Of a DNA stretch of 64,000 nucleotides, positions 18,694 to 28,100 are shown in pieces; the stretch's first letter is position 1, and every line of letters starts with the position of its first letter. The notes under the pieces were generated by a model. It was not told where the DNA came from and made no database searches. It saw nothing but the letters and a program-made list of their open reading frames with translations. A program made the translations under genes and the position numbers. This DNA is from Romboutsia sedimentorum (GTDB taxonomy: Bacteria > Bacillota > Clostridia > Peptostreptococcales > Peptostreptococcaceae): the NCBI RefSeq assembly GCF_030131845.1, contig NZ_JASKYM010000002.1:382247-446246 (forward strand). The letters are read 5' to 3'.

Positions 18694-20808
18694 ATGTTTG
18701 AACATAAAATATTTAAAATGGATTTAGCAGGAAGAGAATTTTCTGTTGAAATAGGAAAAATAGCAGAACTTGCTAGCGGAAGTGCAATACTTAGATACGG
18801 TGATACTATGGTTATGGTAAATGTATCAAAATCAGCAAAACCAAGAGACGGAATAGATTTCTTCCCACTAAGTGTTGACTATGAGGAAAAATTATATTCA
18901 GTAGGTAAGATACCAGGTGGATTTTTAAAGAGAGAAGGAAGACCTTCAGAAAAAGCTATACTTACTTCTAGACTTATAGATAGACCAATAAGACCATTAT
19001 TCCCAAAAGGGTTTAGAAATGATGTACAAGTAGTTGCTACAGTGCTTTCTGTAGATCAAGATTGTACACCTGATGTAGTTGCTATGATAGGTTCATCAAT
19101 TGCATTATCAATATCTGAAATACCATTTAACGGACCTACAGGATCTATAGTAGTAGGGCTTGTTGATGATGTGCTTGTAGTAAATCCAACAGCAGAACAA
19201 AGAGAAAAAAGTTCTATGCACCTTGTAGTATCAGGAACTAAAGATGCTATAATGATGGTTGAAGCAGGTGGAGATGAAATACCAGATGCATTAATGCTTG
19301 AAGCTATATTATTTGCTCACGAAGAAATTAAAAAAGTAGTAGCATTTATAGAAGAAATAGTAGCAGCAGTTGGAAAAGAAAAAATTGAAATAGCACTTCA
19401 CACAATAGATGAAGATGTTGAAAAAGCAGTTCGTGAATTTGCAACATCAGATATGAAAGAAGCTGTTAAAACTATTGAAAAGCTTGAAAGAATGGAAAAA
19501 ATGGATGCAGTAAAAGAAGCTACTTTTACTCATTTTGAAGAAATAGTATCAGATTTCGGTGGAGATATAGAAGAAACTCTACATGCAATAATAAAAGAAG
19601 AAGTTAGAAAGCTTATAGTTCATGAAAATATAAGACCGGATAACAGAAAACCAGATGAAATAAGACCAATATGGTGTGATAATGGATTTATACCTAGAAC
19701 TCATGGTTCTGGACTATTTACAAGAGGCCAGACTCAAGTTATGTCAATAACTACTCTTGGAGCTCTTGGAGAAGCACAAATATTAGATGGACTTGATGAA
19801 GAAGAAAACAAAAGATACATGCATAACTACAACTTCCCTGCATACAGTGTTGGTGAAGCTAGACCATCAAGAGGACCAGGAAGAAGAGAAATAGGTCATG
19901 GAGCATTAGCTGAAAGAGCATTAGTTCCAGTACTACCTTCAAAAGAAGACTTCCCTTATGCAATAAGAGTTGTTTCAGAAGTATTAAGTTCAAATGGTTC
20001 AACATCTCAAGGTAGTGTATGTGGTTCAACATTATCACTTTTAGATGCTGGTGTACCTATAAAGGATATGGTAGCAGGTATTGCTATGGGTCTTATAAAG
20101 CATGATGACAAAGTTGCAGTATTATCAGACATACAAGGTATGGAAGATCACTTAGGAGATATGGACTTTAAAGTTGCAGGAACTGAAAAAGGTATAACTG
20201 CTATACAAATGGATATAAAAATAGCAGGTATTGATGAGCAAGTTTTAAGAGATGCTCTTACTCAAGCTAAAGTTGGTAGAATACACATATTAAACCAAAT
20301 GAGAAAAACAATATCAGCTCCTAATCCAGAGTTATCTAGATATGCTCCTAAAATAATAACAATGAGAATAAACCCAGATAAGATAAGAGACGTTATAGGA
20401 CCAGGTGGAAAGATTATAACTAAGATAATCGATGAAACTGGAGTTAAAATTGACATAGAACAAGATGGAGAAGTATTCATCGGTGGAATAGACCCAGAAA
20501 TGATAGCACTTGCTCAAAAACGTATAACTGATATAGTTGCTGAAGCTGAAGTGGGACAAACATATAAGGGTAAAGTAAGTAGAATAATGAACTTTGGCGC
20601 TTTCGTTGAAGTACTTCCAGGAAAAGAAGGATTACTTCATATATCTCATATCTCTCATGAGAGAGTTGCTAAAGTTGAAGATGTATTAAATGTAGGTGAT
20701 GAAGTAGAAGTTAAAGTAACTGAAATAGATGAAAAAGGAAGAGTAAATTTATCTAGAAAAGTTCTTTTACCTAAGCCTGAAAGAGTAGAGAAAAAAGAAG
20801 AAAAATAA
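18694..20808 (+). CDS. pnp: Polyribonucleotide nucleotidyltransferase (PNPase)
   Basis: Phosphorolytic 3'-5' exoribonuclease acting in mRNA decay; 704 aa, normal length. It has two RNase PH-like domains ([16 protein letters not shown] at the start; [17 protein letters not shown] in the second), then a KH domain ([16 protein letters not shown]) and an S1 domain ([16 protein letters not shown]). ATG 18694 is chosen because GAGGAGG lies 9 nt upstream. A longer in-frame start at 18604 would add 30 atypical residues without a good SD. A terminator follows. The 186-nt spacer before it is A/T-rich, with only a weak hairpin near 18625-18650. Confidence 0.97.
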   Translation: MFEHKIFKMDLAGREFSVEIGKIAELASGSAILRYGDTMVMVNVSKSAKPRDGIDFFPLSVDYEEKLYSVGKIPGGFLKREGRPSEKAILTSRLIDRPIRPLFPKGFRNDVQVVATVLSVDQDCTPDVVAMIGSSIALSISEIPFNGPTGSIVVGLVDDVLVVNPTAEQREKSSMHLVVSGTKDAIMMVEAGGDEIPDALMLEAILFAHEEIKKVVAFIEEIVAAVGKEKIEIALHTIDEDVEKAVREFATSDMKEAVKTIEKLERMEKMDAVKEATFTHFEEIVSDFGGDIEETLHAIIKEEVRKLIVHENIRPDNRKPDEIRPIWCDNGFIPRTHGSGLFTRGQTQVMSITTLGALGEAQILDGLDEEENKRYMHNYNFPAYSVGEARPSRGPGRREIGHGALAERALVPVLPSKEDFPYAIRVVSEVLSSNGSTSQGSVCGSTLSLLDAGVPIKDMVAGIAMGLIKHDDKVAVLSDIQGMEDHLGDMDFKVAGTEKGITAIQMDIKIAGIDEQVLRDALTQAKVGRIHILNQMRKTISAPNPELSRYAPKIITMRINPDKIRDVIGPGGKIITKIIDETGVKIDIEQDGEVFIGGIDPEMIALAQKRITDIVAEAEVGQTYKGKVSRIMNFGAFVEVLPGKEGLLHISHISHERVAKVEDVLNVGDEVEVKVTEIDEKGRVNLSRKVLLPKPERVEKKEEK

Positions 20809-20814
20809 TACATT

Positions 20815-20842
20815 AAGAAGCCTAGTCTAGGCTTCTTTTTTG
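20815..20842 (+). terminator. Intrinsic terminator after pnp
   Basis: AAGAAGCCTAG (20815-20825) and CTAGGCTTCTT (20827-20837) are perfect complements, followed by T residues. The innermost pairs must open to form the loop. Confidence 0.9.
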
Positions 20843-20925
20843 TTGCATCAATATTTTGACCTCAAAATTATATATAAGTCATAAATATATGAACAAGCTA
20901 ATAATATATATAAAGAAATAATTTG

Positions 20926-20969
20926 TACATGTTAAAGAAATAGTATTAGATAGAGCACTTTAACATGTA
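20926..20969. repeat. Perfect 12-bp inverted repeat upstream of ylxY
   Basis: TACATGTTAAAG (20926-20937) and CTTTAACATGTA (20958-20969) are perfect inverse complements separated by exactly 20 nt, 26 nt before the ylxY start. It could be an operator dyad or an mRNA leader hairpin. No T-run follows, so it is not a terminator. Confidence 0.6.
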
Positions 20970-20995
20970 TAAAGATAGTCTAGGAGGAAAAATTA

Positions 20996-21736
20996 ATGAT
21001 AATGATGGTAGTTAGCAAAAACAAACTAAAAAAAATCATTATATCGGTAGTAGTGGTTATATTAGCAATAATGGGTATAGTATTTATGGTAAAGCAAAGT
21101 AAAAGTGAGGCTACATTTAACATATTTGATTCAGCAGATACACCCTATTACCAAGGAACAAAAGTAGAAAGTGGATATGTGGGACTAACATGTAACGTAG
21201 ATCTTGGATGGGAAAGTGAGTATATAGAGGGGATACTTAAAGTTTTAGAAAAAGAAGATGTAAAGATAACATTTAATGTAACTGGAAGATGGGCAGAGAA
21301 AAATCCAGAATTACTCCTTAAAATTAAAGAACAAGGTCATGAAATAGGAAATCATGGGCATAGACATTTAGATTATGCTAAGTTATCTTATGAAGAAAAT
21401 TTAGAACAAATACAAACATCTAAAAAGATAATAGAAGATATAATAAAAGAAAAAACTAAATTTTTCCAAGCGCCATCAGGATCTTTTGGTGAAGGTACAA
21501 TGAAGGCTGCAAAAGAGTTAGGGTATACATGTATAAAATGGGATGTTGATACAATAGACTGGAAATATAGAGAAGAGCCAGAAGTGATAGTAGATAGAAT
21601 CAAAAAGAAAGATATTAAGGATAATAGTATCGTTTTGATGCATCCAACAAATGCTACGACAAAATGCGTAGGAGATATAATTCAAATAATTAGAGACAAA
21701 GGATTAAAACCAGGTAAACTAAGTGATATATTCTAA
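20996..21736 (+). CDS. ylxY: Polysaccharide deacetylase family protein (YlxY/PdaB-like)
   Basis: Membrane-anchored or exported NodB-fold protein of 246 aa. Residues 8-32 form an N-terminal transmembrane or signal segment. The NodB region shows LTCNVDLGWESEY (about 62-74) in place of the canonical TFDDG, GNHGHRHLD supplying the HxxxH metal pair (about 117-125), FFQAPSGSFG (about 156-165) where the usual motif-3 Arg is absent, WDVDTIDW, and LMHPT. Position after pnp and before mlpA matches Bacillus ylxY. Motif changes suggest altered or lost deacetylase activity, as in some sporulation-associated relatives. AGGAGGAAA SD before ATG 20996. Confidence 0.85.
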   Translation: MIMMVVSKNKLKKIIISVVVVILAIMGIVFMVKQSKSEATFNIFDSADTPYYQGTKVESGYVGLTCNVDLGWESEYIEGILKVLEKEDVKITFNVTGRWAEKNPELLLKIKEQGHEIGNHGHRHLDYAKLSYEENLEQIQTSKKIIEDIIKEKTKFFQAPSGSFGEGTMKAAKELGYTCIKWDVDTIDWKYREEPEVIVDRIKKKDIKDNSIVLMHPTNATTKCVGDIIQIIRDKGLKPGKLSDIF

Positions 21737-21808
21737 AACAACAATATATTAAAATAATATGAAATTTACATATCATAAGAGCACTAAAGGTTGAATTAAT
21801 AAGGGGGG

Positions 21809-21856
21809 TAACTTATAATTTAATACATGTATATATAAACAATAAATTATAAGTTA
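21809..21856. repeat. Perfect 14-bp inverted repeat upstream of mlpA
   Basis: TAACTTATAATTTA (21809-21822) and TAAATTATAAGTTA (21843-21856) are perfect inverse complements separated by exactly 20 nt, 50 nt before mlpA. A GGGGGG run (21803-21808) abuts the left arm. It is not followed by T residues. An operator or leader structure is more likely than a terminator. Confidence 0.6.
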
Positions 21857-21905
21857 ATATAGATACAATAAAATATAAAAAAGACAATATAAATGGAGGT
21901 TTGAT

Positions 21906-23147
21906 ATGTATAAAACACACGTATTAGATAATGGACTTACGATAATAGGAGAAGAAATACAACATGTAAAATCTATATCTTTAGGGGTATGGATAAATGC
22001 TGGATCAAGTATAGAAAATAAAAAAGTAAGTGGGGTATCTCATTTCATTGAACATATGTTATTTAAGGGTACTAAAAATAGAACATCTAAAGATATAGCA
22101 AATCAAATAGATAATTTAGGTGGGCAAATAAATGCATTCACTAGTAAAGAATGCACATGCTATTATGTTAAATTGTTAGATTCTCATATAGATATAGGAT
22201 TAGATATTTTAAGTGATATGATTTTAAATCCACTATTTGATAAAAATGATATAGATAAAGAAAGATTAGTAATACTTGAAGAATTAAAAATGTATGAAGA
22301 CTCACCAGAAGACTTAGCATATGACTTGTTAACAGAAAATGTATATGCTGGTGATGGGTTAGGAATGAACATTATAGGTACAACAAAGTCATTATATGAT
22401 ATAAATCAAGAAGAGATATTAAATTATTTTAAAGATTACTATCTTCCTAATAACTCTGTAATATCAATATCTGGAAACTTTAATTTTGAAGAAATGGTAA
22501 ATAAAATAGAAGAAAAATTCAAATTATGGGAAAAAAAAGAAGTAGAAATTGAGATTAAAAAAGCAGAGTTTAAAAATTGTTTTGTAACTAAAAATAAAGA
22601 TACAGAACAAGTAAACTTAGCTATGAGCCTAGAGACAATATCATCTGAAAATATTGAAGAAGTTTATGCACTAGCAATAGTAAATACTGTATTTGGAGGA
22701 AGTATAAGTTCTAGATTATTCCAAAAAATAAGAGAAGAAGAGAGTTTAGTATATTCAATATATTCATCTCAAAGTTTATATAAAAAATGTGGAGAACTGG
22801 GAATATTTGCAAGCATGAGTAACGAAAATCTAGAAGACGTATATAATTTAATTATAGAAGAAATTAAAGTATTAAGAGAAAATTATCTTACAGATAAAGA
22901 AATAAAAGAAACTAAAGAACAATTAAAAGGAAGTTATATATTAGGTTTAGAGAGCACTAGTAGCAGAATGATGTCTATAGGAAAGGCTATGCTTTTAAAC
23001 AATAGAGTAAAAACAACAGATGATATACTTAAGAGTATAGATGAGGTAGACAAAAAAACAATAAACAGAGTTATAGATAAAACATTTAATTTAGAAAAAC
23101 TAGGCATATGTATAGTAGGTAAAGATGTAGAAGAAATTAAATTTTAA
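21906..23147 (+). CDS. mlpA: M16 family zinc peptidase (MlpA/YmxG-like)
   Basis: 413-aa insulinase-family peptidase related to mitochondrial processing peptidase. The inverted zinc motif HFIEH is at residues 47-51 (SHFIEHMLFKGT), with the downstream Glu in VILEELKMYED near 121. The second half repeats the fold and has SSRLFQKIREEESLVYSIYS, the usual R/Y pair of M16 proteins. ATG 21906 follows GGAGGTTTG. Synteny with Bacillus (ylxY-mlpA-ymxH) supports the name. It is followed by ymxH in the same direction. Confidence 0.93.
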   Translation: MYKTHVLDNGLTIIGEEIQHVKSISLGVWINAGSSIENKKVSGVSHFIEHMLFKGTKNRTSKDIANQIDNLGGQINAFTSKECTCYYVKLLDSHIDIGLDILSDMILNPLFDKNDIDKERLVILEELKMYEDSPEDLAYDLLTENVYAGDGLGMNIIGTTKSLYDINQEEILNYFKDYYLPNNSVISISGNFNFEEMVNKIEEKFKLWEKKEVEIEIKKAEFKNCFVTKNKDTEQVNLAMSLETISSENIEEVYALAIVNTVFGGSISSRLFQKIREEESLVYSIYSSQSLYKKCGELGIFASMSNENLEDVYNLIIEEIKVLRENYLTDKEIKETKEQLKGSYILGLESTSSRMMSIGKAMLLNNRVKTTDDILKSIDEVDKKTINRVIDKTFNLEKLGICIVGKDVEEIKF

Positions 23148-23172
23148 TAGAAAAACTATTGGGGGGATAAAA

Positions 23173-23418
23173 ATGAATTTATCTGAAATAGCAGGTAAAG
23201 AAATAGTTAACTTAGTTACAGGAGAAAGATTAGGGGTAATTGGAGAATGTGACCTTATATTAGACGAAACGACAGGAGATATACTGGCATTATTAATACC
23301 TAGAGAAAGAGGTTTCTTTGGGATTAGAAAAGATAAGTCAGTACTTGAAGTACCATGGAGAAGTGTTAGAAAAATAGGCAATGATATGATAATAATAGAA
23401 TATGATGGAGTGTACTAG
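23173..23418 (+). CDS. ymxH: YlmC/YmxH family PRC-barrel sporulation-associated protein
   Basis: 81-aa single-domain PRC-barrel protein, with MNLSEIAGKEIVNL at the start, ERLGVIGECDLILDE, and VPWRSVRKIGNDMIIIE at the end. The family is common in spore formers and has no assigned biochemical role. Start is ATG 23173 behind GGGGGGA. It lies 25 nt after mlpA and 9 nt before dapG, with order conserved with Bacillus. Confidence 0.9.
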   Translation: MNLSEIAGKEIVNLVTGERLGVIGECDLILDETTGDILALLIPRERGFFGIRKDKSVLEVPWRSVRKIGNDMIIIEYDGVY

Positions 23419-23427
23419 GGGGGCAAT

Positions 23428-24642
23428 ATGGAGATTTTAGTTCAAAAATTTGGTGGTACATCAGTTGAATCATATGAAAAAATGAATGAAGTCTGCAAAA
23501 TAGTAAAATCATATAAAGAGCAAAATGAGGAATTAGGATTAGTTGTAGTTGTTTCAGCTATGGGAAGAAAAGGGGCTCCATACGCTACGGATACACTGAT
23601 AAATTTATGCAGTGAGATAAATGAAAATCCTCAGAAAAGAGAACTAGATATTATAATGAGTTGTGGAGAAATGATATCTGGAACAATACTTGTTAATATG
23701 TTAAAAGCAAGAAATATAGATGCTGTATTTTTGACAGGTTATCAAGCTGGGATAATAACTACAAGTGATTTTAATAATGCAAAAATAATAGATATAAAAC
23801 CTAAAAAAATTAAACAAGAACTAGAGAATAAAAAAGTTGTAGTAATAGCAGGTTTTCAAGGAGCAACAGAAGATGGAGAAATAACTACTCTAGGTAGAGG
23901 TGGGAGTGATACATCTGCAGTAGCTATAGGTAAAGCATTAGGATGCAACACAGTAGAGATATACACTGATGTAGATGGTATAATGACTGCAGATCCAAGA
24001 GTAGAACCTGATGCTAAAGTATTAAGCTGCATAGACTATGAAGAGGTGTTTCAAATGGCTGATAAAGGAGCCAAGGTTATTCATCCAAGAGCGGTTCAAT
24101 TAGCTAAAAGTGGAAATATAACATTAGCCATAAAAAATACTTTAAACCAAGATTCTAAAGGAACCAAAATTTGTTTAAAATGTAGGGGAGAAAGTATTGA
24201 GTATGAACAAGAAAATAGTCTTATGACTGCTGTTGCTAATAAAGATAATATAGCGCAAGTTAAAATCAAAACTAGTGAAGAGGTTTTTACTGAGATACTA
24301 AATGAAATAGAAAAGAAAAATATAAGCATAGATATGATTAATTTCTTTATACAAGAAAAAAGTTTTGTTGTAGAAGAAGAATCGGTGGAAGAACTAGAAA
24401 ATATATTAAAAGATTTTAATACTCAATATCAAATAAATAAAAATTGTGCAAAAGTAACTTTAATAGGTGATAAGATAAGTGGAACTCCAGGAGTGATGGC
24501 TAAGATAGTAAGGATATTATCAAAATCAAACATATCACTTCTTCAAACATCTGATTCAAGCATGACCATATCATGTTTAGTAAACAAAGATGACATGTCA
24601 AAGGCAGTACATGCAATTCATAATGAATTTTATCTAAAATAA
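23428..24642 (+). CDS. dapG: Aspartate kinase
   Basis: First enzyme of the aspartate pathway (lysine, diaminopimelate, threonine, methionine), 404 aa. VQKFGGTSVE (residues 5-14) and GRGGSDTSAVAIGKALG (about 157-173) form the kinase core. Two C-terminal ACT domains (about 265-400, including GVMAKIVRILSKSNISLL) imply feedback control by an amino acid. The symbol follows the Bacillus neighbour dapG and the gene order; whether lysine, DAP or threonine is the effector is not visible. Spaced 9 nt from ymxH with a GGGGGG SD. Confidence 0.93.
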   Translation: MEILVQKFGGTSVESYEKMNEVCKIVKSYKEQNEELGLVVVVSAMGRKGAPYATDTLINLCSEINENPQKRELDIIMSCGEMISGTILVNMLKARNIDAVFLTGYQAGIITTSDFNNAKIIDIKPKKIKQELENKKVVVIAGFQGATEDGEITTLGRGGSDTSAVAIGKALGCNTVEIYTDVDGIMTADPRVEPDAKVLSCIDYEEVFQMADKGAKVIHPRAVQLAKSGNITLAIKNTLNQDSKGTKICLKCRGESIEYEQENSLMTAVANKDNIAQVKIKTSEEVFTEILNEIEKKNISIDMINFFIQEKSFVVEEESVEELENILKDFNTQYQINKNCAKVTLIGDKISGTPGVMAKIVRILSKSNISLLQTSDSSMTISCLVNKDDMSKAVHAIHNEFYLK

Positions 24643-24659
24643 AAAAATAATGTAATACT

Positions 24660-24749
24660 TTTTCAAAATGAATTTAAAATCTATTTAAAAATAAAAATGT
24701 TATTAAGTAGAGTTTTCAAAATGAATTTTTTGAATCTATTTGGAAATAA
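24660..24749. repeat. Two imperfect direct repeats upstream of tepA
   Basis: The 16-mer TTTTCAAAATGAATTT occurs at 24660-24675 and again at 24713-24728, a 53-nt period. Each copy is followed by AATCTATTT (24678-24686, 24733-24741) and an A-rich tail. The array fills the spacer between dapG and tepA and has the look of paired regulator sites. No known box matches. Confidence 0.6.
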
Positions 24750-24785
24750 TAAGTTCAAAGTAGATTTATGAGAGGAGTATTACAT

Positions 24786-25583
24786 ATGAAATATTATGAA
24801 GATAATATTAATTTTAATAATCATATAGAGTTTTCCAAAAAAGAAGATAAAGATAAAAGAACTACCAAAAATCACTTACAAGAAGAATCTAGCCCTGAAA
24901 GTGAAGAAATACACAATATTAAACAGATGGGTGTTTCCAATATGCCTCAAAAAGATTCGAAAGAAATTCAATGCATTACTATAATAGGAGAAATTGAAGG
25001 GCATTTCGTAGGTAATCCACAAAAAAAAGCAACTAAATATGAACATATAATACCAATGCTTTATGCAGTAGAAGAAAGCCCTGAAATAAAAGGGATTTTA
25101 GTTATATTAAATACTATAGGAGGAGATGTAGAGGCGGGTCTCGCCATAGCAGAACTTTTAAACAGTGTATCCAAAAAAGTAGTTACTCTTGTTTTAGGAG
25201 GAAGCCATAGTATAGGAGTACCTCTTGCAACAGCTGGAGACTATTCTTTTATAGCACCTACTGCAACTATGATAGTCCATCCTATTAGAACTAATGGATT
25301 AGTTATAGGTGTAAATGAGACTTTTGAATATTTTAAAAAAATGCAAGAAAGAATTGTAGAATTTGTGGTTAGAACCTCAAATATAGAAAGAGAAAAGTTA
25401 CAACAATTAATGCACTCAAAAGATGAACTTGTAAGTGATGTAGGTAGTGTATTGATAGGTAAAGAAGCAGTAGAATGTGGCCTTATAAATGAAGTGGGTG
25501 GACTTAAAGAAGCGTTAGTTAAGTTGAAATCACTAATAAAAGAGTCTGAAGAAAATAATATAGATAATAAAGATGATAAATAG
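24786..25583 (+). CDS. tepA: ClpP-like serine protease, TepA family
   Basis: ClpP/crotonase-fold serine peptidase of 265 aa. The first ~70 residues are charged and low-complexity. The protease domain (about 70-245) has the catalytic-Ser context GGSHSIGVPLATAG and the His context MIVHPIR, so the Ser-His dyad looks intact. TepA in Bacillus is linked to processing around protein translocation and is encoded at the same place before spoIIIE. I start at ATG 24786, which has GAGGAGT 9 nt upstream. ATG 24768 would sit upstream of that SD. Confidence 0.88.
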   Translation: MKYYEDNINFNNHIEFSKKEDKDKRTTKNHLQEESSPESEEIHNIKQMGVSNMPQKDSKEIQCITIIGEIEGHFVGNPQKKATKYEHIIPMLYAVEESPEIKGILVILNTIGGDVEAGLAIAELLNSVSKKVVTLVLGGSHSIGVPLATAGDYSFIAPTATMIVHPIRTNGLVIGVNETFEYFKKMQERIVEFVVRTSNIEREKLQQLMHSKDELVSDVGSVLIGKEAVECGLINEVGGLKEALVKLKSLIKESEENNIDNKDDK

Positions 25584-25637
25584 ATTTGTTTAAATAATAC
25601 ATTATATGATATAATTGAATAATATAACGAAAGTGTT

Positions 25638-25662
25638 AGTGTTAAGGCATTAACACTTTTTG
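25638..25662 (+). terminator. Intrinsic terminator between tepA and spoIIIE
   Basis: AGTGTTAA-GGCA-TTAACACT (25638-25657) forms an 8-bp hairpin with a 4-nt loop followed by TTTT. An extra AGTGTTA just upstream (25632) could form an alternative pairing. Confidence 0.75.
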
Positions 25663-25704
25663 CTATGATTGGACTAGCTAAATTACAAATGAGAGGTGAG
25701 ATGG

Positions 25705-28098
25705 GTGGCTAAAAAGAAGAAAAGTAAAAAGAAAGATAGTCAATTAAGTTTTAGTAGAGAATATCATAATTTAGTAACCATATTTATAGGTATATTTTTA
25801 TTATATAGTTTAAATTCGAGCTCTATGGGATTAATAGGAAGCATGATGCAAACAATCTTTAAAGGTTTATTTGGATCACTTTCAATAGTTATTCCATTTA
25901 TAGTTATACTAACAGGTATACTTGGGTTCTTTGAAGGTAATGAATATATATATAGATTAAAAAACACTAAGGCTTATTATATTGGACTCATATTTATATT
26001 TGTTTTTTATGGATTATTAAATTCAAGAAACTTGCCAGTAGATAGCCCACTAAATTCTGAAATGTTGAAACCTGTAATGGAAATGGGTGTTAATGGTAAA
26101 GGACCAGGTCTAATAGCTACAACTATAATATACTATATAAGCAAGGTATTTGGTATAACAGGTGGATGGATGATAAGTATATTTGCTCTTGTAATAGTAT
26201 TATTATTTACATTTAATATATCTGTAAAAGATTTAATACTAAATATAAAAGCAAAATCAACTAGTGCTAAAAATGGAAATCTTAATTTAAAAGATAAAGT
26301 TTCTAATATGAAAAAATCTGCACTTGAGATGATGACTGATGAAGTAGATGAAGCTACAATGATTAAAAAAGAAGGCTTGTTAAAAGGATTTATGTCCAAA
26401 AATAAGAAAGAAAAAAATGAAGAGCCAGTATTAAATATAGACAATGAAATAGATGAAGTTGATGACAAAACTATAAAAATAGTAGGATTTAATAAAGCTG
26501 AAGATGAGTATCTAGAAATATTAGAGGGAACTCAAAGTATGTCAGAACTAGATGTATTAAAAGAACTTCAAAGCTTTAATAAAGAACAGTGTAAAGATGT
26601 TAAAGAACAACCAGTTAAAACATCTAAAACATTTGATGATAAAAAAACACAAGGAATAGATATAAAACCAGAAGAAAATTATAAAAATTATAAAAAACCT
26701 ACTTTTGAAATATTAAATAAAGTAGATAAAAAGACTGATGAAAATGGTAAAAAGAAAGTTTTAAAAAATGCATCTTTACTAGAAAAAACATTGGCAGACT
26801 TTGGAGTTGAAGCTAAAGTCAATCAAGTTACAGTAGGTCCTACTATAACAAGATATGAAATACAGCCAAGCCCAGGAGTTAAGGTAAGCAAAATAGTAAA
26901 CTTAACAGATGATATAGCTTTAAGCTTAGCAGCTAAAAGTATAAGAATAGAAGCACCGATACCAGGAAAGAGTGCAATAGGTATAGAAGTTCCAAATGAA
27001 AATGCACAAATGGTAACAGTTCGTGAAGTACTAGAAAGTGATGAATTTAAGAAATTTGATTCACCTCTTGCAATGGCTTTAGGTAAAGACATAAGCGGAA
27101 AAACTGTAATAGGTGACATAGGAAAAATGCCACATTTACTTATTGCAGGATCAACAGGTTCAGGAAAAAGTGTATGTGTAAATACTTTAATAAGTAGTAT
27201 ACTGTACAAAGCAAAGCCTGATGAAGTTAAATTATTGCTTATAGATCCAAAAGTTGTAGAACTTGCAAGTTATAATGGGATACCACATTTATTAACACCA
27301 GTAGTTACAGACCCTAAAAAAGCTGCCAACGCACTTAATTGGGCTGTGGTTGAAATGAATAGAAGATATAAATTATTTGCAGAAAATCAAGTTAAAGATA
27401 TTACAAGTTACAATGAAAAATGTGAAGATAAATTACCCAAAATTGTAATAATAATAGATGAGCTTGCAGATTTAATGATGGCAAGTGCAAATGATGTTGA
27501 AGATTATATATGTAGATTAGCACAAATGGCAAGGGCAGCTGGTATGCACTTAATAGTAGCAACTCAAAGACCATCTGTAGATGTTATTACAGGAGTTATA
27601 AAAGCAAATATTCCATCAAGAATAGCATTTGCTGTTTCGTCTCAAACTGATTCTAGAACGATACTTGATATGGGTGGAGCGGAAAAATTACTAGGTAAAG
27701 GTGATATGTTATTTTACCCACTAGGGGCAGCTAAACCAGTAAGACTTCAAGGTGCCTTTATATCTGAGGGTGAATCAGAAAAAGTAATAGATTTTGTAAA
27801 AAATCAAATTAAAGAAGATGTAAAATATGAACAAGGCATAATGGAAACTATATCTAAACCAGCAATGACTAAATCTAGTAGCGAAGATGAACTTTTAGAC
27901 CAAGCTATAGAATTTGTAGTAGAGAGCGGACAAGGATCTTCATCTATGTTACAAAGAAAGTTTAAAATTGGGTTTAATAGAGCTGCAAGACTTATAGACT
28001 CTATGGAAGAAAGAGGTATAGTTGGACAAAGCGAAGGTAGTAAACCACGAAAGGTTTTAATGAGCAAACAAGACTTGCAAAATTTAGAAGGTGAATAA
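25705..28098 (+). CDS. spoIIIE: DNA translocase FtsK/SpoIIIE
   Basis: Septum-located, ATP-driven DNA pump of 797 aa that clears chromosomes from the division or sporulation septum. The N-terminal ~175 residues contain about four transmembrane helices. A charged linker (about 195-350) follows, then the motor with Walker [13 protein letters not shown] (near 482), Walker [12 protein letters not shown] (near 581) and [15 protein letters not shown]. The C-terminal winged-helix gamma domain runs from about 730 ([17 protein letters not shown]). I use GTG 25705, spaced 5 nt from AGGTGAG. GTG 25696 overlaps the SD. The tepA-spoIIIE order matches Bacillus. Confidence 0.96.
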   Translation: MAKKKKSKKKDSQLSFSREYHNLVTIFIGIFLLYSLNSSSMGLIGSMMQTIFKGLFGSLSIVIPFIVILTGILGFFEGNEYIYRLKNTKAYYIGLIFIFVFYGLLNSRNLPVDSPLNSEMLKPVMEMGVNGKGPGLIATTIIYYISKVFGITGGWMISIFALVIVLLFTFNISVKDLILNIKAKSTSAKNGNLNLKDKVSNMKKSALEMMTDEVDEATMIKKEGLLKGFMSKNKKEKNEEPVLNIDNEIDEVDDKTIKIVGFNKAEDEYLEILEGTQSMSELDVLKELQSFNKEQCKDVKEQPVKTSKTFDDKKTQGIDIKPEENYKNYKKPTFEILNKVDKKTDENGKKKVLKNASLLEKTLADFGVEAKVNQVTVGPTITRYEIQPSPGVKVSKIVNLTDDIALSLAAKSIRIEAPIPGKSAIGIEVPNENAQMVTVREVLESDEFKKFDSPLAMALGKDISGKTVIGDIGKMPHLLIAGSTGSGKSVCVNTLISSILYKAKPDEVKLLLIDPKVVELASYNGIPHLLTPVVTDPKKAANALNWAVVEMNRRYKLFAENQVKDITSYNEKCEDKLPKIVIIIDELADLMMASANDVEDYICRLAQMARAAGMHLIVATQRPSVDVITGVIKANIPSRIAFAVSSQTDSRTILDMGGAEKLLGKGDMLFYPLGAAKPVRLQGAFISEGESEKVIDFVKNQIKEDVKYEQGIMETISKPAMTKSSSEDELLDQAIEFVVESGQGSSSMLQRKFKIGFNRAARLIDSMEERGIVGQSEGSKPRKVLMSKQDLQNLEGE

Positions 28099-28100
28099 AA

